NCBI RefSeq assembly: GCF_029714305.1
Contig: NZ_CP121647.1
Location: 1,694,501-1,758,500, forward strand
DNA: 64,000 nt
From: Bradyrhizobium sp. CB3481
GTDB taxonomy: Bacteria > Pseudomonadota > Alphaproteobacteria > Rhizobiales > Xanthobacteraceae
Direction: 5' to 3'
Shown: positions 41,721 through 50,396 of the stretch, one piece after another
Position numbering within the stretch: the stretch's first letter is position 1
Layout: each line of letters begins with the position of its first letter
Position numbers and translations under genes: made by a program
Notes under the pieces: model-generated
The model's input: the letters and a program-made list of their open reading frames with translations, nothing else
The model's database searches: none
Told to the model about the DNA's origin: nothing

Positions 41721-41748
41721 AAGGGGCGGAACGCAGGTTCCGCCTCTT
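41721..41748 (+). terminator. intrinsic terminator after tctC
   Basis: Stem AAGGGGCGGAAC / GTTCCGCCTCTT, 12 bp with one G-T pair, loop GCAG, 25 bases behind the tctC stop and followed by GTCGTTTGT. A good rho-independent or stabilising structure at the end of the transporter operon. Confidence 0.75.
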
Positions 41749-41871
41749 GTCGTTTGTGCCAGGGAACATCATTTTTCCGGGTATAATCGGGCGCGAATGC
41801 CGAATCGGCGTGTCGATCGGAGATCCGGCCGTTAAATTCGCGTCTCCGATCAAGGGTCCGAAGCGCCAGCC

Positions 41872-42666
41872 ATGAACCAGTATCACGACCTGCTCGAACG
41901 TATCCTTGCCGACGGCGCGGAGAAGCACGACCGCACCGGCACTGGCACGCTGTCGATCTTCGGCCACCAGATGCGGTTCAACCTGTCGGCCGGCTTTCCG
42001 ATGCTGACCACCAAGCGGCTGCCGCTGAGGGCGATCGTGCACGAACTGCTCTGGTTCCTGGCCGGCGACACCAACATCAAATATCTCAGAGATAACGGCG
42101 TTTCGATCTGGGATGAATGGGCCGACGCCAATGGCGATCTCGGCCCGGTCTACGGCTCGCAATGGCGCTCCTGGCCGGCGCCCGACGGGCGCAGCATCGA
42201 CCAGATCTCGAACGTCATCGACATGATCAGGCGCAATCCGGATTCGCGCCGCCTGATCGTGAGCGCCTGGAATCCGGCCGACGTCGACAAGATGGCGCTG
42301 CCGCCCTGTCACTGCCTGTTCCAGTTCTACGTCGCGAACGGCAAGCTTTCCTGCCAGCTCTATCAGCGCTCCGCCGACGTGTTCCTCGGCGTGCCCTTCA
42401 ACATCGCGTCCTATTCGCTTCTAACCATGATGGTCGCGCAGGTCACCGGATTGAAGCCGGGCGATTTCGTGCATTCGCTGGGCGATGCGCATCTCTACTC
42501 CAACCACCTCGAACAAGCGCGGCTGCAGCTGACGCGGCCGACACGGCAATTGCCTGTCATGAAGATCAATCCCGACGTGAAGGATATCTTCGCGTTCCGC
42601 TTTGAGGATTTCGCGCTCGAAGGTTACGATCCGCACCCGCACATCAAGGCGGAAGTTGCGGTGTGA
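41872..42666 (+). CDS. thyA: thymidylate synthase
   Basis: A 264-residue enzyme, the same length as E. coli ThyA, converting dUMP and methylene-tetrahydrofolate to dTMP and dihydrofolate. The nucleophile is C146 in [11 protein letters not shown]; the Arg pair for phosphate is in [12 protein letters not shown], and the dUMP-recognising region reads [20 protein letters not shown]. It begins at ATG 41872. It is followed after seven bases by a GNAT gene and then folA, which re-reduces the dihydrofolate it makes, so the three-gene order is functionally sensible. The 175-base upstream gap holds the tctC terminator and a moderate A/T patch. Confidence 0.97.
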   Translation: MNQYHDLLERILADGAEKHDRTGTGTLSIFGHQMRFNLSAGFPMLTTKRLPLRAIVHELLWFLAGDTNIKYLRDNGVSIWDEWADANGDLGPVYGSQWRSWPAPDGRSIDQISNVIDMIRRNPDSRRLIVSAWNPADVDKMALPPCHCLFQFYVANGKLSCQLYQRSADVFLGVPFNIASYSLLTMMVAQVTGLKPGDFVHSLGDAHLYSNHLEQARLQLTRPTRQLPVMKINPDVKDIFAFRFEDFALEGYDPHPHIKAEVAV

Positions 42667-42673
42667 GGGATTG

Positions 42674-43159
42674 ATGTCTCTCAACATCCGCCGCGCGCGC
42701 CCCGGCGAGGCAGGCCTTGTCCTCTCCTTCATCCGCGAGCTCGCCGAATATGAAAAGCTGTTGCATGAAGTCGAGGCGACCGAGGCCGGTATCGACGCCG
42801 CGCTGTTCGGCGCCAATCCACGCCTGTTCTGCGAGATCGCCGAATGGGAGGGCGAACCGGTCGGCTTCGCGGTCTGGTTCGTCAATTTCTCGACCTTCAG
42901 CGGCCGCTATGGAATCTATCTGGAGGATCTGTTCGTCCGTCCAGCGCAGCGCGGCAAGGGCATCGGCAAGGCGCTGCTGGTGCATCTCGCCAGGGAGTGC
43001 GTGGCCAACGGCTGGTCGCGCTTGCAGTGGGCGGTGCTCGACTGGAACGCGCCGTCGATCGCGTTCTACAAATCGCTCGGCGGCGAGATGATGGACGAGT
43101 GGACGATCTGCCGCGTCGGCGGCCCGGCGCTGACGGCGCTCGCACGAGGGACGCGCTGA
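42674..43159 (+). CDS. GNAT family N-acetyltransferase
   Basis: A 161-residue acetyltransferase of the GNAT family, using acetyl-CoA. The N-terminus MSLNIRRARPGEAGLVLSFI is the typical first strand and helix; the acetyl-CoA P-loop motif (R/Q-x-x-G-x-G/A) is PAQRGKGIGKALLVHLA at about residues 93-109, preceded by YLEDLFV. It resembles diamine/thialysine acetyltransferase-type members (WNAPSIAFYKSLGGEMMDEW), so a polyamine-like substrate is possible. ATG 42674 follows AGGGA. It sits between thyA and folA with a one-base stop-start overlap (TGATG) at its 3' end, hence surely co-transcribed, though its link to folate is unclear. Confidence 0.9.
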   Translation: MSLNIRRARPGEAGLVLSFIRELAEYEKLLHEVEATEAGIDAALFGANPRLFCEIAEWEGEPVGFAVWFVNFSTFSGRYGIYLEDLFVRPAQRGKGIGKALLVHLARECVANGWSRLQWAVLDWNAPSIAFYKSLGGEMMDEWTICRVGGPALTALARGTR

Positions 43160-43665
43160 TGGAAATCGTTCTCGTCGCCGCGGTCGCGGAGAATGGCGTG
43201 ATCGGAGCCCGCGGCGGCATGCCGTGGCGGCTGAAATCCGACTTGGCGCGCCTCAAGGCGCTGACGATAGGCAAGCCCGTGGTGATGGGACGCAAGACCT
43301 TCGTCTCGATCGGCCGGCCGCTTCCCGGGCGGACCAACATCGTCGTGACCCGCGATGCGACCTTTCGCGCCGATGGCGTCGTGGTTACCCGTTCCTTCAC
43401 CGATGCGAAGGCGGTCGCCATGGGCGACGCGCTGCGGCGTTTCGCCACTGAGATCGCGGTGATCGGCGGCGCGGAAATCTACGCGCAATGGATGGATAGC
43501 GCCGACCGGCTTGAGATTACCGAGGTGCACGCTCGGCCCGACGGCGACACACATTTCCCGGCCATCGATGAAACCGCCTGGGAAGAGGTGGGGCGGGTGC
43601 GGAATCCGGCCGGCCCGAACGAGAGTGCCGATTTTTCCTATGTGACATATCGTCGGCGCAAATAG
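43159..43665 (+). CDS. folA: dihydrofolate reductase
   Basis: A 168-residue enzyme reducing dihydrofolate to tetrahydrofolate with NADPH. Visible features are the Met20-loop region AENGVIGARGGMPWRLKSDL, with W23 and the catalytic acid D28, the cofactor motif VVMGRKTFVSIGRPLPGR and the second nucleotide motif IAVIGGAEIYAQ. The start was set at ATG 43159, which overlaps the stop of the GNAT gene by one base; the longer frame upstream is a shadow of that gene. With thyA it completes the dTMP cycle. It ends 189 bases before hflK; this gap has a TTGACA at 43705 but no convincing -10. Confidence 0.96.
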   Translation: MEIVLVAAVAENGVIGARGGMPWRLKSDLARLKALTIGKPVVMGRKTFVSIGRPLPGRTNIVVTRDATFRADGVVVTRSFTDAKAVAMGDALRRFATEIAVIGGAEIYAQWMDSADRLEITEVHARPDGDTHFPAIDETAWEEVGRVRNPAGPNESADFSYVTYRRRK

Positions 43666-43854
43666 CCCCAATCGTCGCATTAACCTCGCTAACCAATGTT
43701 TGCATTGACAATTATGGCCTCAGGCATAGCTGCTTTGAGCGGTAAGCTTGCGTTGTAAGGGGCCTAGCGGTCCCCTATAAAGCCGACCGGATATGCGAGG
43801 CCTAAGTCGGCTGCCGGACAGGCGGACCCGGGGCTGCCGCAGAGGAGAGTTTAT

Positions 43855-45003
43855 ATGCCGTGGAAGAATCAAGGCGGAGGCCCCTGGGGCCAGGGTCCCA
43901 AGGGCCCATGGGGCGGCGGTCCGCAGTCGGGCGGGCCGAGGCCACCCGACCTCGAGGACCTTCTGCGGCGCGGCCAGGACAGGCTGCAGCAGCTCCTGCC
44001 GGGCGGCCATTTCAGCGGCATGGGCATCGCGCTGGTACTGGTCGGCGCGCTGGCGATATGGGGATTGTCCGGCTTCTTCCGCGTGCAGTCGGAAGAACTC
44101 GGCGTCGTGCTGCGCTTCGGCAAGCATGTGCGCACCGTCGACCCCGGCCTGAATTATCACCTGCCGTATCCGATCGAAACCGTGCTGCTGCCGAAGGCGC
44201 TGCGCGTGTCCACGATCTCGATCGGCATGACGCTGATCGACGATCCGGCAAGGCGCGGCCGCACCATGCGCGACGTGCCGGAGGAGAGCCTGATGCTGAC
44301 CGGCGACGAAAACATCGTCGACGTCGACTTCACGGTGCTGTGGCGGATCAAGCCGAACGGCGTCGGCAATTTCCTGTTCAACATCCAGAACCCCGAAGGC
44401 ACCGTGAAGGCGGTGGCCGAAAGCGCGATGCGCGAGGTGATCGGGCGTTCGCAGATCCAGCCGATCCTGACCGGCGCCCGCAACACGACCGAGCAGGCCG
44501 TTCATGAACTGATGCAGAAGACGCTGGATAATTACGGCTCCGGTGTCCAGATCACGCAGGTGCAGATGCAGAAGGTCGACCCGCCCGCGCAGGTGATCGA
44601 CGCGTTCCGCGACGTCCAGGCCGCGCGCGCCAACTTCGAGCAGTTGCAGAACGAGGCGCAGACCTATGCCAACCGCGTCATTCCCGACGCGCGCGGCCGC
44701 GCCGCACAGATCCTGCAGGTCGCCGAAGGCTACAAGGAACAGGCAATCGCCGAGGCCAAGGGCCAGAGCGCGCGCTTTACCAAGGTCTACGACGAATACA
44801 AGAAGGCGCCCGACGTGACGCGGCAGCGAATTTATCTGGAGACGATGGAGCGGATTCTCGGCGGGTCCGAGAAGCTGGTCTATGACGGCGGCAATTCGGC
44901 ACAGAGCCAGAGCATCGTGCCGTATCTGCCGCTCAGCGAGTTGACGCCGCGGCGTCCGCCACAGGCGGCGGGTCAGCAGCAGCAGAGCGGAGGCTCGCGA
45001 TGA
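43855..45003 (+). CDS. hflK: FtsH protease modulator HflK
   Basis: A 382-residue SPFH/band-7 membrane protein. A Gly/Pro-rich cytoplasmic N-terminus (WKNQGGGPWGQGPKGP) precedes one membrane helix (about residues 58-80, IALVLVGALAIWGLSGFF), then the SPFH domain (SEELGVVLRFGKHVRTVDPGLNYHLPYP) and a long helical coiled-coil part (QNEAQTYANRVIPDARGRAAQIL). With HflC it forms the cage around FtsH that limits its proteolysis of membrane proteins. The ribosome site is AGAGGAGAG. Its stop overlaps the hflC start by four bases (ATGA), the normal arrangement. Confidence 0.96.
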   Translation: MPWKNQGGGPWGQGPKGPWGGGPQSGGPRPPDLEDLLRRGQDRLQQLLPGGHFSGMGIALVLVGALAIWGLSGFFRVQSEELGVVLRFGKHVRTVDPGLNYHLPYPIETVLLPKALRVSTISIGMTLIDDPARRGRTMRDVPEESLMLTGDENIVDVDFTVLWRIKPNGVGNFLFNIQNPEGTVKAVAESAMREVIGRSQIQPILTGARNTTEQAVHELMQKTLDNYGSGVQITQVQMQKVDPPAQVIDAFRDVQAARANFEQLQNEAQTYANRVIPDARGRAAQILQVAEGYKEQAIAEAKGQSARFTKVYDEYKKAPDVTRQRIYLETMERILGGSEKLVYDGGNSAQSQSIVPYLPLSELTPRRPPQAAGQQQQSGGSR

Positions 45004-45911
45004 GGTCTCCGGTTGCAGGTATTGTCACCCTGATCCTTTTGTTCATCGTGGTGATCGTCGGCTACAGCTCGATCTTCACGGTATCGCAGACCGAACAGGC
45101 GCTCGTGGTCCGGCTCGGCCGGCCGGTCGACGTCGTGTCCGAGCCGGGCCTGAACTTCAAGGCGCCGTTCATCGACACCGTCATCAGCATCGACAAGCGC
45201 ATTCTCGATCTGGAAAATCCGTCGCAGGAAGTCATCGCTTCCGACCAGAAGCGGCTCGTCGTCGACGCCTTCGCGCGCTACCGGATCAAGAACCCGCTGC
45301 GCTTCTATCAGAGCATCGGTTCGATCCAGGCCGCCAACATCCAGCTCACCACGCTGCTCAACGCGGCGCTGCGCCGCGTGCTCGGCGAGGTCACCTTCAT
45401 CAACGTGGTGCGCGACGAACGCGAGAACCTGATGACGCGCATCCGCGACCAGCTCGACCGGGAGTCCGACCAGTATGGCATCCAGGTGGTTGACGTGCGT
45501 ATCCGCCGCGCCGATCTGCCGGAGCAGAACAGCCAGGCGGTCTACAAGCGCATGCAGACCGAACGTGAGCGAGAGGCCCAGGAGTTCCGCGCCCAAGGCG
45601 GCCAGAAGGCGCAGGAGATCCGCTCCAAGGCCGACCGCGAGGCGACCGTCATCGTCGCGGAGGCCAACTCGACCGCCGAGCAGGTGCGCGGCGCCGGCGA
45701 TGCCGAGCGCAACCGCCTGTTCGCCGAAGCCTATGGCCGCGATCCGGATTTCTTCGCCTTCTACCGCTCGATGACGGCCTATGAGACCGGGCTGCGTTCC
45801 AACGACACCCGGTTCCTGCTGCGGCCGGATTCGGAGTTCTTCCGCTTCTTCGCCAATCCGTCCGGCCATCCGCCGGCGGCGCCTTCGGCGTCCGCGGCGC
45901 CGAAGCCGTAG
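45000..45911 (+). CDS. hflC: FtsH protease modulator HflC
   Basis: A 303-residue partner of HflK. The N-terminal membrane helix (VAGIVTLILLFIVVIVGYSS) is followed by an SPFH domain (TEQALVVRLGRPVDVVSEPGLNFKAPFI) and the helical region with VVDVRIRRADLPEQNSQAVYKRM and the conserved AEGxxEA-type stretch in QEIRSKADREATVIVAEA. It is translationally coupled to hflK and followed after about 95 bases by the DUF2065 gene. Together HflKC, DUF2065 and DegP make up a membrane/periplasm protein-quality cluster. Confidence 0.96.
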   Translation: MRSPVAGIVTLILLFIVVIVGYSSIFTVSQTEQALVVRLGRPVDVVSEPGLNFKAPFIDTVISIDKRILDLENPSQEVIASDQKRLVVDAFARYRIKNPLRFYQSIGSIQAANIQLTTLLNAALRRVLGEVTFINVVRDERENLMTRIRDQLDRESDQYGIQVVDVRIRRADLPEQNSQAVYKRMQTEREREAQEFRAQGGQKAQEIRSKADREATVIVAEANSTAEQVRGAGDAERNRLFAEAYGRDPDFFAFYRSMTAYETGLRSNDTRFLLRPDSEFFRFFANPSGHPPAAPSASAAPKP

Positions 45912-46005
45912 GGCAATCAGCCGGAAATACATTGACGGCGGCGAAGCGGGGCTGCTTCGCCGGTAAAAGCAAAAAGGCGTTTGACTAGCTGGGGGATGCC
46001 AATCG

Positions 46006-46206
46006 ATGAGGTCCATTGGGTTCAACGACTTCCTCGTCGGTTTGGGCATCCTCTTTGTTCTTGAAGGCCTGATGTTTGCCGCGAGCCCCGCCTGGATGCG
46101 CCGGGCGATGAAGAGCGCGCTGGCAACGCCGGACAACATCCTGCGGACCGTCGGCATCGTCTCGGCGGTCATCGGTCTGGTTCTGATCTGGTTCGTGCGG
46201 CGGTAG
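46006..46206 (+). CDS. DUF2065 small membrane protein
   Basis: A 66-residue protein with two membrane helices (about residues 7-27, NDFLVGLGILFVLEGLMFA, and 45-63, TVGIVSAVIGLVLIWFV) joined by a loop PAWMRRAMKSALATPDNILR. This is the DUF2065 (YjeT-like) family that is regularly found beside hflC, often between hflKC and degP or purA. Function unknown; the conserved linkage suggests it acts with the HflKC-FtsH complex. The ribosome site before ATG 46006 is GGGGGATG at a slightly long spacing. Confidence 0.9.
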   Translation: MRSIGFNDFLVGLGILFVLEGLMFAASPAWMRRAMKSALATPDNILRTVGIVSAVIGLVLIWFVRR

Positions 46207-46213
46207 TTCAGCT

Positions 46214-46309
46214 GTCATTCCGGGGCGATGCGGAAGCATCGAACCCAGAGTCTCGAGGTTCCACAATGTGCAAGCGCACATTGGGGTTCGCTTCGTGCCC
46301 CGGAACGAC
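46214..46309. repeat. palindromic intergenic repeat, GTCATTCCGGGG family
   Basis: Outer arms GTCATTCCGGGG / CCCCGGAACGAC with an inner hairpin AATGTGC / GCGCACATT. It starts eight bases behind the DUF2065 stop and is of the kind dispersed between genes in Bradyrhizobium; here it separates the hflKC part from degP. A similar outer arm pair is at 63622-63707. Confidence 0.85.
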
Positions 46310-46463
46310 GGTATCAAAAGCCGCACGACAGGCTGTGGTGCCAACGTAATCGTGAGCCATTGCGGGCCGGTTTTTAGCCGGAATACCAGTTGCAGATGCT
46401 TGCGCCTTGAACCCGTTCGGGCGCACTGTGGACCCAAATCCGAGCCTTTGGAGACGAGTCGAT

Positions 46464-47969
46464 ATGTCCGGTGCCAGAACTGCCTTGACGAGCCGCCTGC
46501 GCGTGATGGGGATTGCGATCTCGCTCGGTGCCGCCAGCTTGCTGGCCGCAGTGCCGGCCAGCGCGCGCGGGCCGGACGGCATCGCTGATATCGCCGAGAA
46601 GGTGATCGATTCCGTGGTCAATATCTCGACCTCGCAGAGCGTCGAGGCCAAGGGCGGCCGCAGTGAGATGCCGCAACTGCCGCCGGGCTCGCCGTTCGAG
46701 GAGTTCTTCGACGACTTCTTCAAGAACCGCCGCGGCGGCAGCCCGAAGGGCGGCGACAAGAGCGGCGAAATGCAGCCGCCGCGCAAGACCAATTCGCTCG
46801 GCTCCGGCTTCATCATCGATGCCTCCGGCGTTGTCGTCACCAATAATCACGTCATCGCCGATGCCGACGAGATCAACGTGATCATGAACGACGGCACCAA
46901 GATCAAGGCCGAGCTGGTCGGCGTCGACAAGAAGACCGACATCGCGGTGCTCAAGTTCAAGCCGGTGAAGCCGGTCAACGCGGTGAAGTTCGGCGATTCC
47001 GACAAGCTGCGGCTCGGCGAATGGGTGATCGCGATCGGCAATCCGTTCAGCCTCGGCGGCTCGGTGACCGCCGGCATCGTGTCGGCGCGCAACCGCGACA
47101 TCAGCCAGGGGCCGTACGACAACTACATCCAGACCGACGCCTCCATCAACCGCGGCAATTCCGGCGGCCCGTTGTTCAACCTCGAGGGCGAAGTGGTCGG
47201 CGTAAACACGCTGATCATCTCGCCGACCGGCGGCTCGATCGGTCTCGGCTTCGCGGTGCCGTCGAAGACGGTGGCCGGCGTCGTCGATCAGCTCCGGCAG
47301 TTCGGCGAACTGCGCCGCGGCTGGCTCGGCGTGCGCATCCAGCAGGTCACCGACGAGATCGCCGAAAGCCTCAGCATCAAGCCCGCCCGCGGCGCGCTGG
47401 TAGCCGGCGTCGACGACAAGGGCCCGGCGAAACCGGCCGGCATAGAGCCCGGCGACGTCGTCGTCAAGTTCGACGGCAAGGACGTCAAGGACCCGAAGGA
47501 TCTCTCCCGCGTCGTCGCCGACACCACGGTCGGCAAGGAGGTCGACGTCGTCATCATCCGCAAGGGCAAGGAAGAAACCCGCAAGGTCACGCTCGGCCGC
47601 CTGGAAGATACCGAAAAGGTGCAGCAGGTGGCTGCCAAGACCAAGGAAGAGCCCGCCGAGAAGCCGGTAACGCAGAAGGCGCTCGGCCTCGACCTTGCCG
47701 CGCTGAGCAAGGATTTGCGCACCAAGTACAAGATCAAGGAAAGCGTCAAGGGCGTCATCGTCACTGGCGTCGACGGCAACTCCGACGCCGCCGAGAAGCG
47801 GCTCTCCGCCGGCGACGTCATCGTCGAGGTGGCGCAGGAAGCCGTCACCAGCGCCGCCGACATCAAGAAGCGCGTCGACCAGCTCAAGAAGGACGGCAAG
47901 AAGTCGGTGCTGCTACTGGTGTCGAATGGCGAAGGCGAACTGCGGTTTGTTGCGCTGAGCGTGCAGTAG
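46464..47969 (+). CDS. degP: periplasmic serine protease/chaperone Do (DegP/HtrA)
   Basis: A 501-residue secreted S1C peptidase. Signal peptide at about residues 1-35 (VMGIAISLGAASLLAAVPASA-RG). The catalytic triad is H129 (VVTNNHVIADA), D159 (KKTDIAVLK) and S233 (NRGNSGGPLF). A Gly/Lys-rich loop with FEEFFDDFF (LA-loop) precedes it. Two PDZ domains follow (about 265-370 and 395-495). It degrades or refolds damaged envelope proteins. ATG 46464 starts directly at the signal peptide, with TTTGGAG about ten bases upstream. It lies in the usual position behind hflKC and converges with serB across a perfect 27-bp inverted repeat. Confidence 0.96.
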   Translation: MSGARTALTSRLRVMGIAISLGAASLLAAVPASARGPDGIADIAEKVIDSVVNISTSQSVEAKGGRSEMPQLPPGSPFEEFFDDFFKNRRGGSPKGGDKSGEMQPPRKTNSLGSGFIIDASGVVVTNNHVIADADEINVIMNDGTKIKAELVGVDKKTDIAVLKFKPVKPVNAVKFGDSDKLRLGEWVIAIGNPFSLGGSVTAGIVSARNRDISQGPYDNYIQTDASINRGNSGGPLFNLEGEVVGVNTLIISPTGGSIGLGFAVPSKTVAGVVDQLRQFGELRRGWLGVRIQQVTDEIAESLSIKPARGALVAGVDDKGPAKPAGIEPGDVVVKFDGKDVKDPKDLSRVVADTTVGKEVDVVIIRKGKEETRKVTLGRLEDTEKVQQVAAKTKEEPAEKPVTQKALGLDLAALSKDLRTKYKIKESVKGVIVTGVDGNSDAAEKRLSAGDVIVEVAQEAVTSAADIKKRVDQLKKDGKKSVLLLVSNGEGELRFVALSVQ

Positions 47970-48010
47970 ACAAGTTCGACGTGCTGGCGCTGGTTGCTCC
48001 GAATGACGAT

Positions 48011-48128
48011 GTCGTCCCTGCGAACGCAGGGACCCATAACCACCGGCCCTGATTGCAGCAAAGGCAATTCGCTCCAGCGCGCCGCCGATAGGCCGCGGCG
48101 TATGGGTCCCTGCGTTCGCAGGGACGAC
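48011..48128. repeat. perfect 27-bp inverted repeat between degP and serB
   Basis: Left arm 48011-48037 and right arm 48102-48128 are exact reverse complements (GTCGTCCCTGCGAACGCAGG at the left end), with a second inner GTCCCTGCG-type hairpin in each arm (CCCTGCGAACGCAGGG). It lies between two convergent genes and likely acts as a bidirectional terminator; it belongs to a dispersed family. Confidence 0.92.
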
Positions 48129-48135
48129 GTAGAGA

Positions 48136-49041
48136 TTATCCCCCCACAAACTCCTCGCGCCGATAGCCCTGCGCATAGAGCAATGCCGTGAGGTCGCCGT
48201 AGTCGATCCGCGCGGCAGCGGCGGCGGCAACCGCCGGTTTGGCGTGATAGGCGACGCCGAGCCCCGCCGCCTGGATCATGCCGAGGTCGTTGGCGCCGTC
48301 GCCGGTCACCAGCGTATCGATTTCGTCGAGGTCGAAGGATTCGCGCAGCTCGATCAGCGTCGCGAGCTTTGCGGCGCGGCCGAGGATCGGCTCAGCCACT
48401 TCGCCGGTGAACTTGCCGTCCTGAACCTTCAACTCATTGGCGCGGTTTTCCTGAAAGCCGATCTTCGCTGCGACCGCGTTGGTGAACAGCGTGAAGCCGC
48501 CCGAGATCAGGCAGGTGTAGGCGCCATTGGCGCGCATCGTCATGACCAACTCGCGGCCGCCCGGCGTCGGCGTGATGTGCTTGGCCAGCACCTCGTCGAC
48601 CACGCTGACCGGGAGGTCCTTCAAGAGCGCCACGCGCTCGCGCAGTGCCGGCTCAAATTCGATCTCGCCGCGCATGGCGCGTTCGGTAATGGCCGCGACA
48701 TGCGCCTTCAGACCAGCGAAGTCGGCCAGCTCGTCGATGCATTCCTGGCCGATCATGGTGGAATCCATGTCGGCCAGAAAAAGCTTCTTGCGCCTGACAG
48801 CCGCAGGCTGCACGACAATGTCGATCGGCAGATCGCCGCGCGCCGCTTGCAGGCGGGTTTCAATCGCCTTGATTTCGTCCGGGCTATTGACCTGATAGTC
48901 GAAGGGAATGTCGACCGCGACCTCGTTGAACAGCCATTGCGCCTTGCCGGGCGAGGGGAGTACGGCCAATGCGCCGTCGACAATGGTACTGTCGAGCGCG
49001 GGATTGGCCGGGTTGCAGATCAGGGTGGCGACGAGGGACAT
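48136..49041 (-). CDS. serB: phosphoserine phosphatase
   Basis: A 301-residue HAD-superfamily enzyme, last step of serine synthesis (phosphoserine to serine). The catalytic motif is F-L-A-D91-M-D93-S-T-M, with D91 as nucleophile. Motif II Ser is in [11 protein letters not shown], and the motif III region is [14 protein letters not shown] with metal Asp residues. About 85 residues precede the catalytic domain as an ACT-like N-terminal domain. Its ATG (49041-49039) overlaps the ATG of miaA on the opposite strand, so its promoter must lie in the first part of miaA. It converges with degP. Confidence 0.95.
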   Translation of the reverse strand: MSLVATLICNPANPALDSTIVDGALAVLPSPGKAQWLFNEVAVDIPFDYQVNSPDEIKAIETRLQAARGDLPIDIVVQPAAVRRKKLFLADMDSTMIGQECIDELADFAGLKAHVAAITERAMRGEIEFEPALRERVALLKDLPVSVVDEVLAKHITPTPGGRELVMTMRANGAYTCLISGGFTLFTNAVAAKIGFQENRANELKVQDGKFTGEVAEPILGRAAKLATLIELRESFDLDEIDTLVTGDGANDLGMIQAAGLGVAYHAKPAVAAAAAARIDYGDLTALLYAQGYRREEFVGG

Positions 49042-49978
49042 GCAGGCGCATCAGCTGGATATGAGCAAGGCCGTGCTTATCGCAGGGCCGACCGCCAGCG
49101 GCAAGTCGGCCCTGGCGCTCGAACTGGCGCAAAAAACCGGCGGATTGGTCATCAATACCGATTCCATGCAGGTTTACCGGGATCTGCGCATCATCACGGC
49201 GCGGCCAACGCCGGACGAAGAGGCCCGCGTGCCGCACCGGCTCTATGGCCATGTCGACGCCTCCATCAATTTCTCGGCCGGCGCCTGGGTGGCGGATGCC
49301 GAAAAGGTGCTGGCCGAAGCACGCGCGACAAAGCATCTGCCGATCTTCATCGGCGGCTCCGGCCTCTACTTCAAGGCGCTGACGCGCGGCCTGTCCGCGG
49401 TGCCGCCGATCCCACCCGAAGTGCGCGAAGCCATTCGTACCCGCCTGGAACGCGACGGCGTCGAGGCGCTGCACGCCGAACTGGCGCGGCGCGATCCGGT
49501 GTCGGCCGAACGGCTGAAGCCGCGCGACCGTATCAGGATTGCCCGCGCGCTGGAGGTGATCGAGGCGACCGGCCGCGCGCTGCCGGACTGGCACCGCGAG
49601 GGCTTGCCGCCGCTGCTGCCGCCGGGAGCGTTCACCGCGTTGTTTCTCGCGCCCGAGCGCGAGCAACTTTACGCGCGGATCGATGCGCGCTTCGGGATGA
49701 TGCTCGAGGGAGGCGCGCTGGAGGAGGTCGCAGCGCTATCAGCTCGAAAGCTCGATCCGCTGTTGCCAGCGATGAAGGCGCACGGCGTGCCGGCGCTGAT
49801 CCGCTACCTCAGCGGCGAGATCACGCGTGAGGCCGCGGCCGACATCGGCCGCGCCGACACCCGCCATTACGCCAAGCGGCAGTTCACCTGGTTCCGCCAC
49901 CAGCTGCCGGAATTCGAGTGGATGACGCCGGAAGCGGCGAGGGGGTGGGTCCGACGCGTTCACGGCGCGCCGGACTAG
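49040..49978 (+). CDS. miaA: tRNA dimethylallyltransferase
   Basis: A 312-residue enzyme adding dimethylallyl to A37 of UNN-reading tRNAs. The P-loop is [17 protein letters not shown] (about residues 14-30), followed by the DSMQVYRDL region with the catalytic Asp/Thr site and the SGLYFKAL segment; the end [14 protein letters not shown] is typical. ATG 49040 has GAGGG just upstream; ATG 49061 is an alternative that would leave about 20 bases between the divergent genes. With the first start, the codons of miaA and serB share CATG. Downstream, a palindromic repeat and then the ilv promoter follow. Confidence 0.95.
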   Translation: MQAHQLDMSKAVLIAGPTASGKSALALELAQKTGGLVINTDSMQVYRDLRIITARPTPDEEARVPHRLYGHVDASINFSAGAWVADAEKVLAEARATKHLPIFIGGSGLYFKALTRGLSAVPPIPPEVREAIRTRLERDGVEALHAELARRDPVSAERLKPRDRIRIARALEVIEATGRALPDWHREGLPPLLPPGAFTALFLAPEREQLYARIDARFGMMLEGGALEEVAALSARKLDPLLPAMKAHGVPALIRYLSGEITREAAADIGRADTRHYAKRQFTWFRHQLPEFEWMTPEAARGWVRRVHGAPD

Positions 49979-49982
49979 GCCC

Positions 49983-50068
49983 GTCATGCCCGGGCTTGTC
50001 CCGGGCATCCACGACCTATGTTTCAACCGTAGCCAAGACGTGGATGGCCGGGACAGACCCGGCCATGA
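49983..50068. repeat. palindromic intergenic repeat after miaA
   Basis: GTCATGCCCGGGCTTGTCCC at the left, GGGACAGACCCGGCCATGAT at the right, with a CCACGAC/GT(C)GTGG-like inner pairing. It begins four bases behind the miaA stop and probably ends its transcript. Related short copy at 59277-59301. Confidence 0.8.
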
Positions 50069-50168
50069 TGAGAAGTGAACACCGGGCGTCCTCACGCATA
50101 AAATTCCCTCTCGCCGAACGCCCGGAACGCAGTTACACTCTCAAAATCGCGCTGAATGCGTCCTTCCC

Positions 50169-50196
50169 TTGACTTCCGGGGGCTGGACGGTATAAC
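50169..50196 (+). promoter_or_regulatory. sigma-70-type promoter of the ilv locus
   Basis: TTGACT (50169-50174), 16 bases, TATAAC (50191-50196). It is the best housekeeping promoter match I see in the window. A start near 50203 would place the leader peptide about 26 bases into the transcript. Confidence 0.75.
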
Positions 50197-50228
50197 CCGC
50201 GCAACCTTTGGGAAGTCCGAGCCGCACA

Positions 50229-50297
50229 ATGCGTAATATTATTACCAAACTCGCCCTTATCGTAGTCGTACCCAGGCGCACCGCCGGGGGTGGCTGA
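50229..50297 (+). CDS. ilv leader peptide (attenuation control)
   Basis: A 22-codon frame, M-R-N-I-I-T-K-L-A-L-I-V-V-V-P-R-R-T-A-G-G-G, ending in TGA. Eight codons within eleven (codons 4-14) are Ile, Leu or Val, exactly the end products of the enzyme that follows. It lies between the promoter and an intrinsic terminator. Stalling at these codons would let the downstream RNA refold; full translation would favour termination. The ribosome site is weak (GGGAAG is about 14 bases upstream), which is a caveat. The last codons overlap a 10-bp stem arm (50276-50285) that pairs with 50314-50323. Confidence 0.82.
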   Translation: MRNIITKLALIVVVPRRTAGGG

Positions 50298-50325
50298 CGG
50301 CCACTCAAATTCAGGCGGTGTGCAT

Positions 50326-50346
50326 GGGCCTCTCGGGCCCTTTTTT
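50326..50346 (+). terminator. attenuator terminator upstream of ilvB
   Basis: Stem GGGCC / GGCCC with a five-base loop directly followed by six T (50341-50346). It is 29 bases behind the leader-peptide stop and about 50 bases before ilvB. A competing stem (50276-50285 with 50314-50323, ten pairs with one G-T) lies just upstream, giving the two-state arrangement expected of amino-acid attenuation. Confidence 0.8.
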
Positions 50347-50396
50347 ATTTCCCGAAACAGATCAAGCCGTTGGCGACAGCGTATCCGGAGAGAACC

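Noticed and set aside
43705..43733. TTGACA upstream of hflK as promoter
   Set aside because: No acceptable -10 element at 16-18 bases; not strong enough to call.
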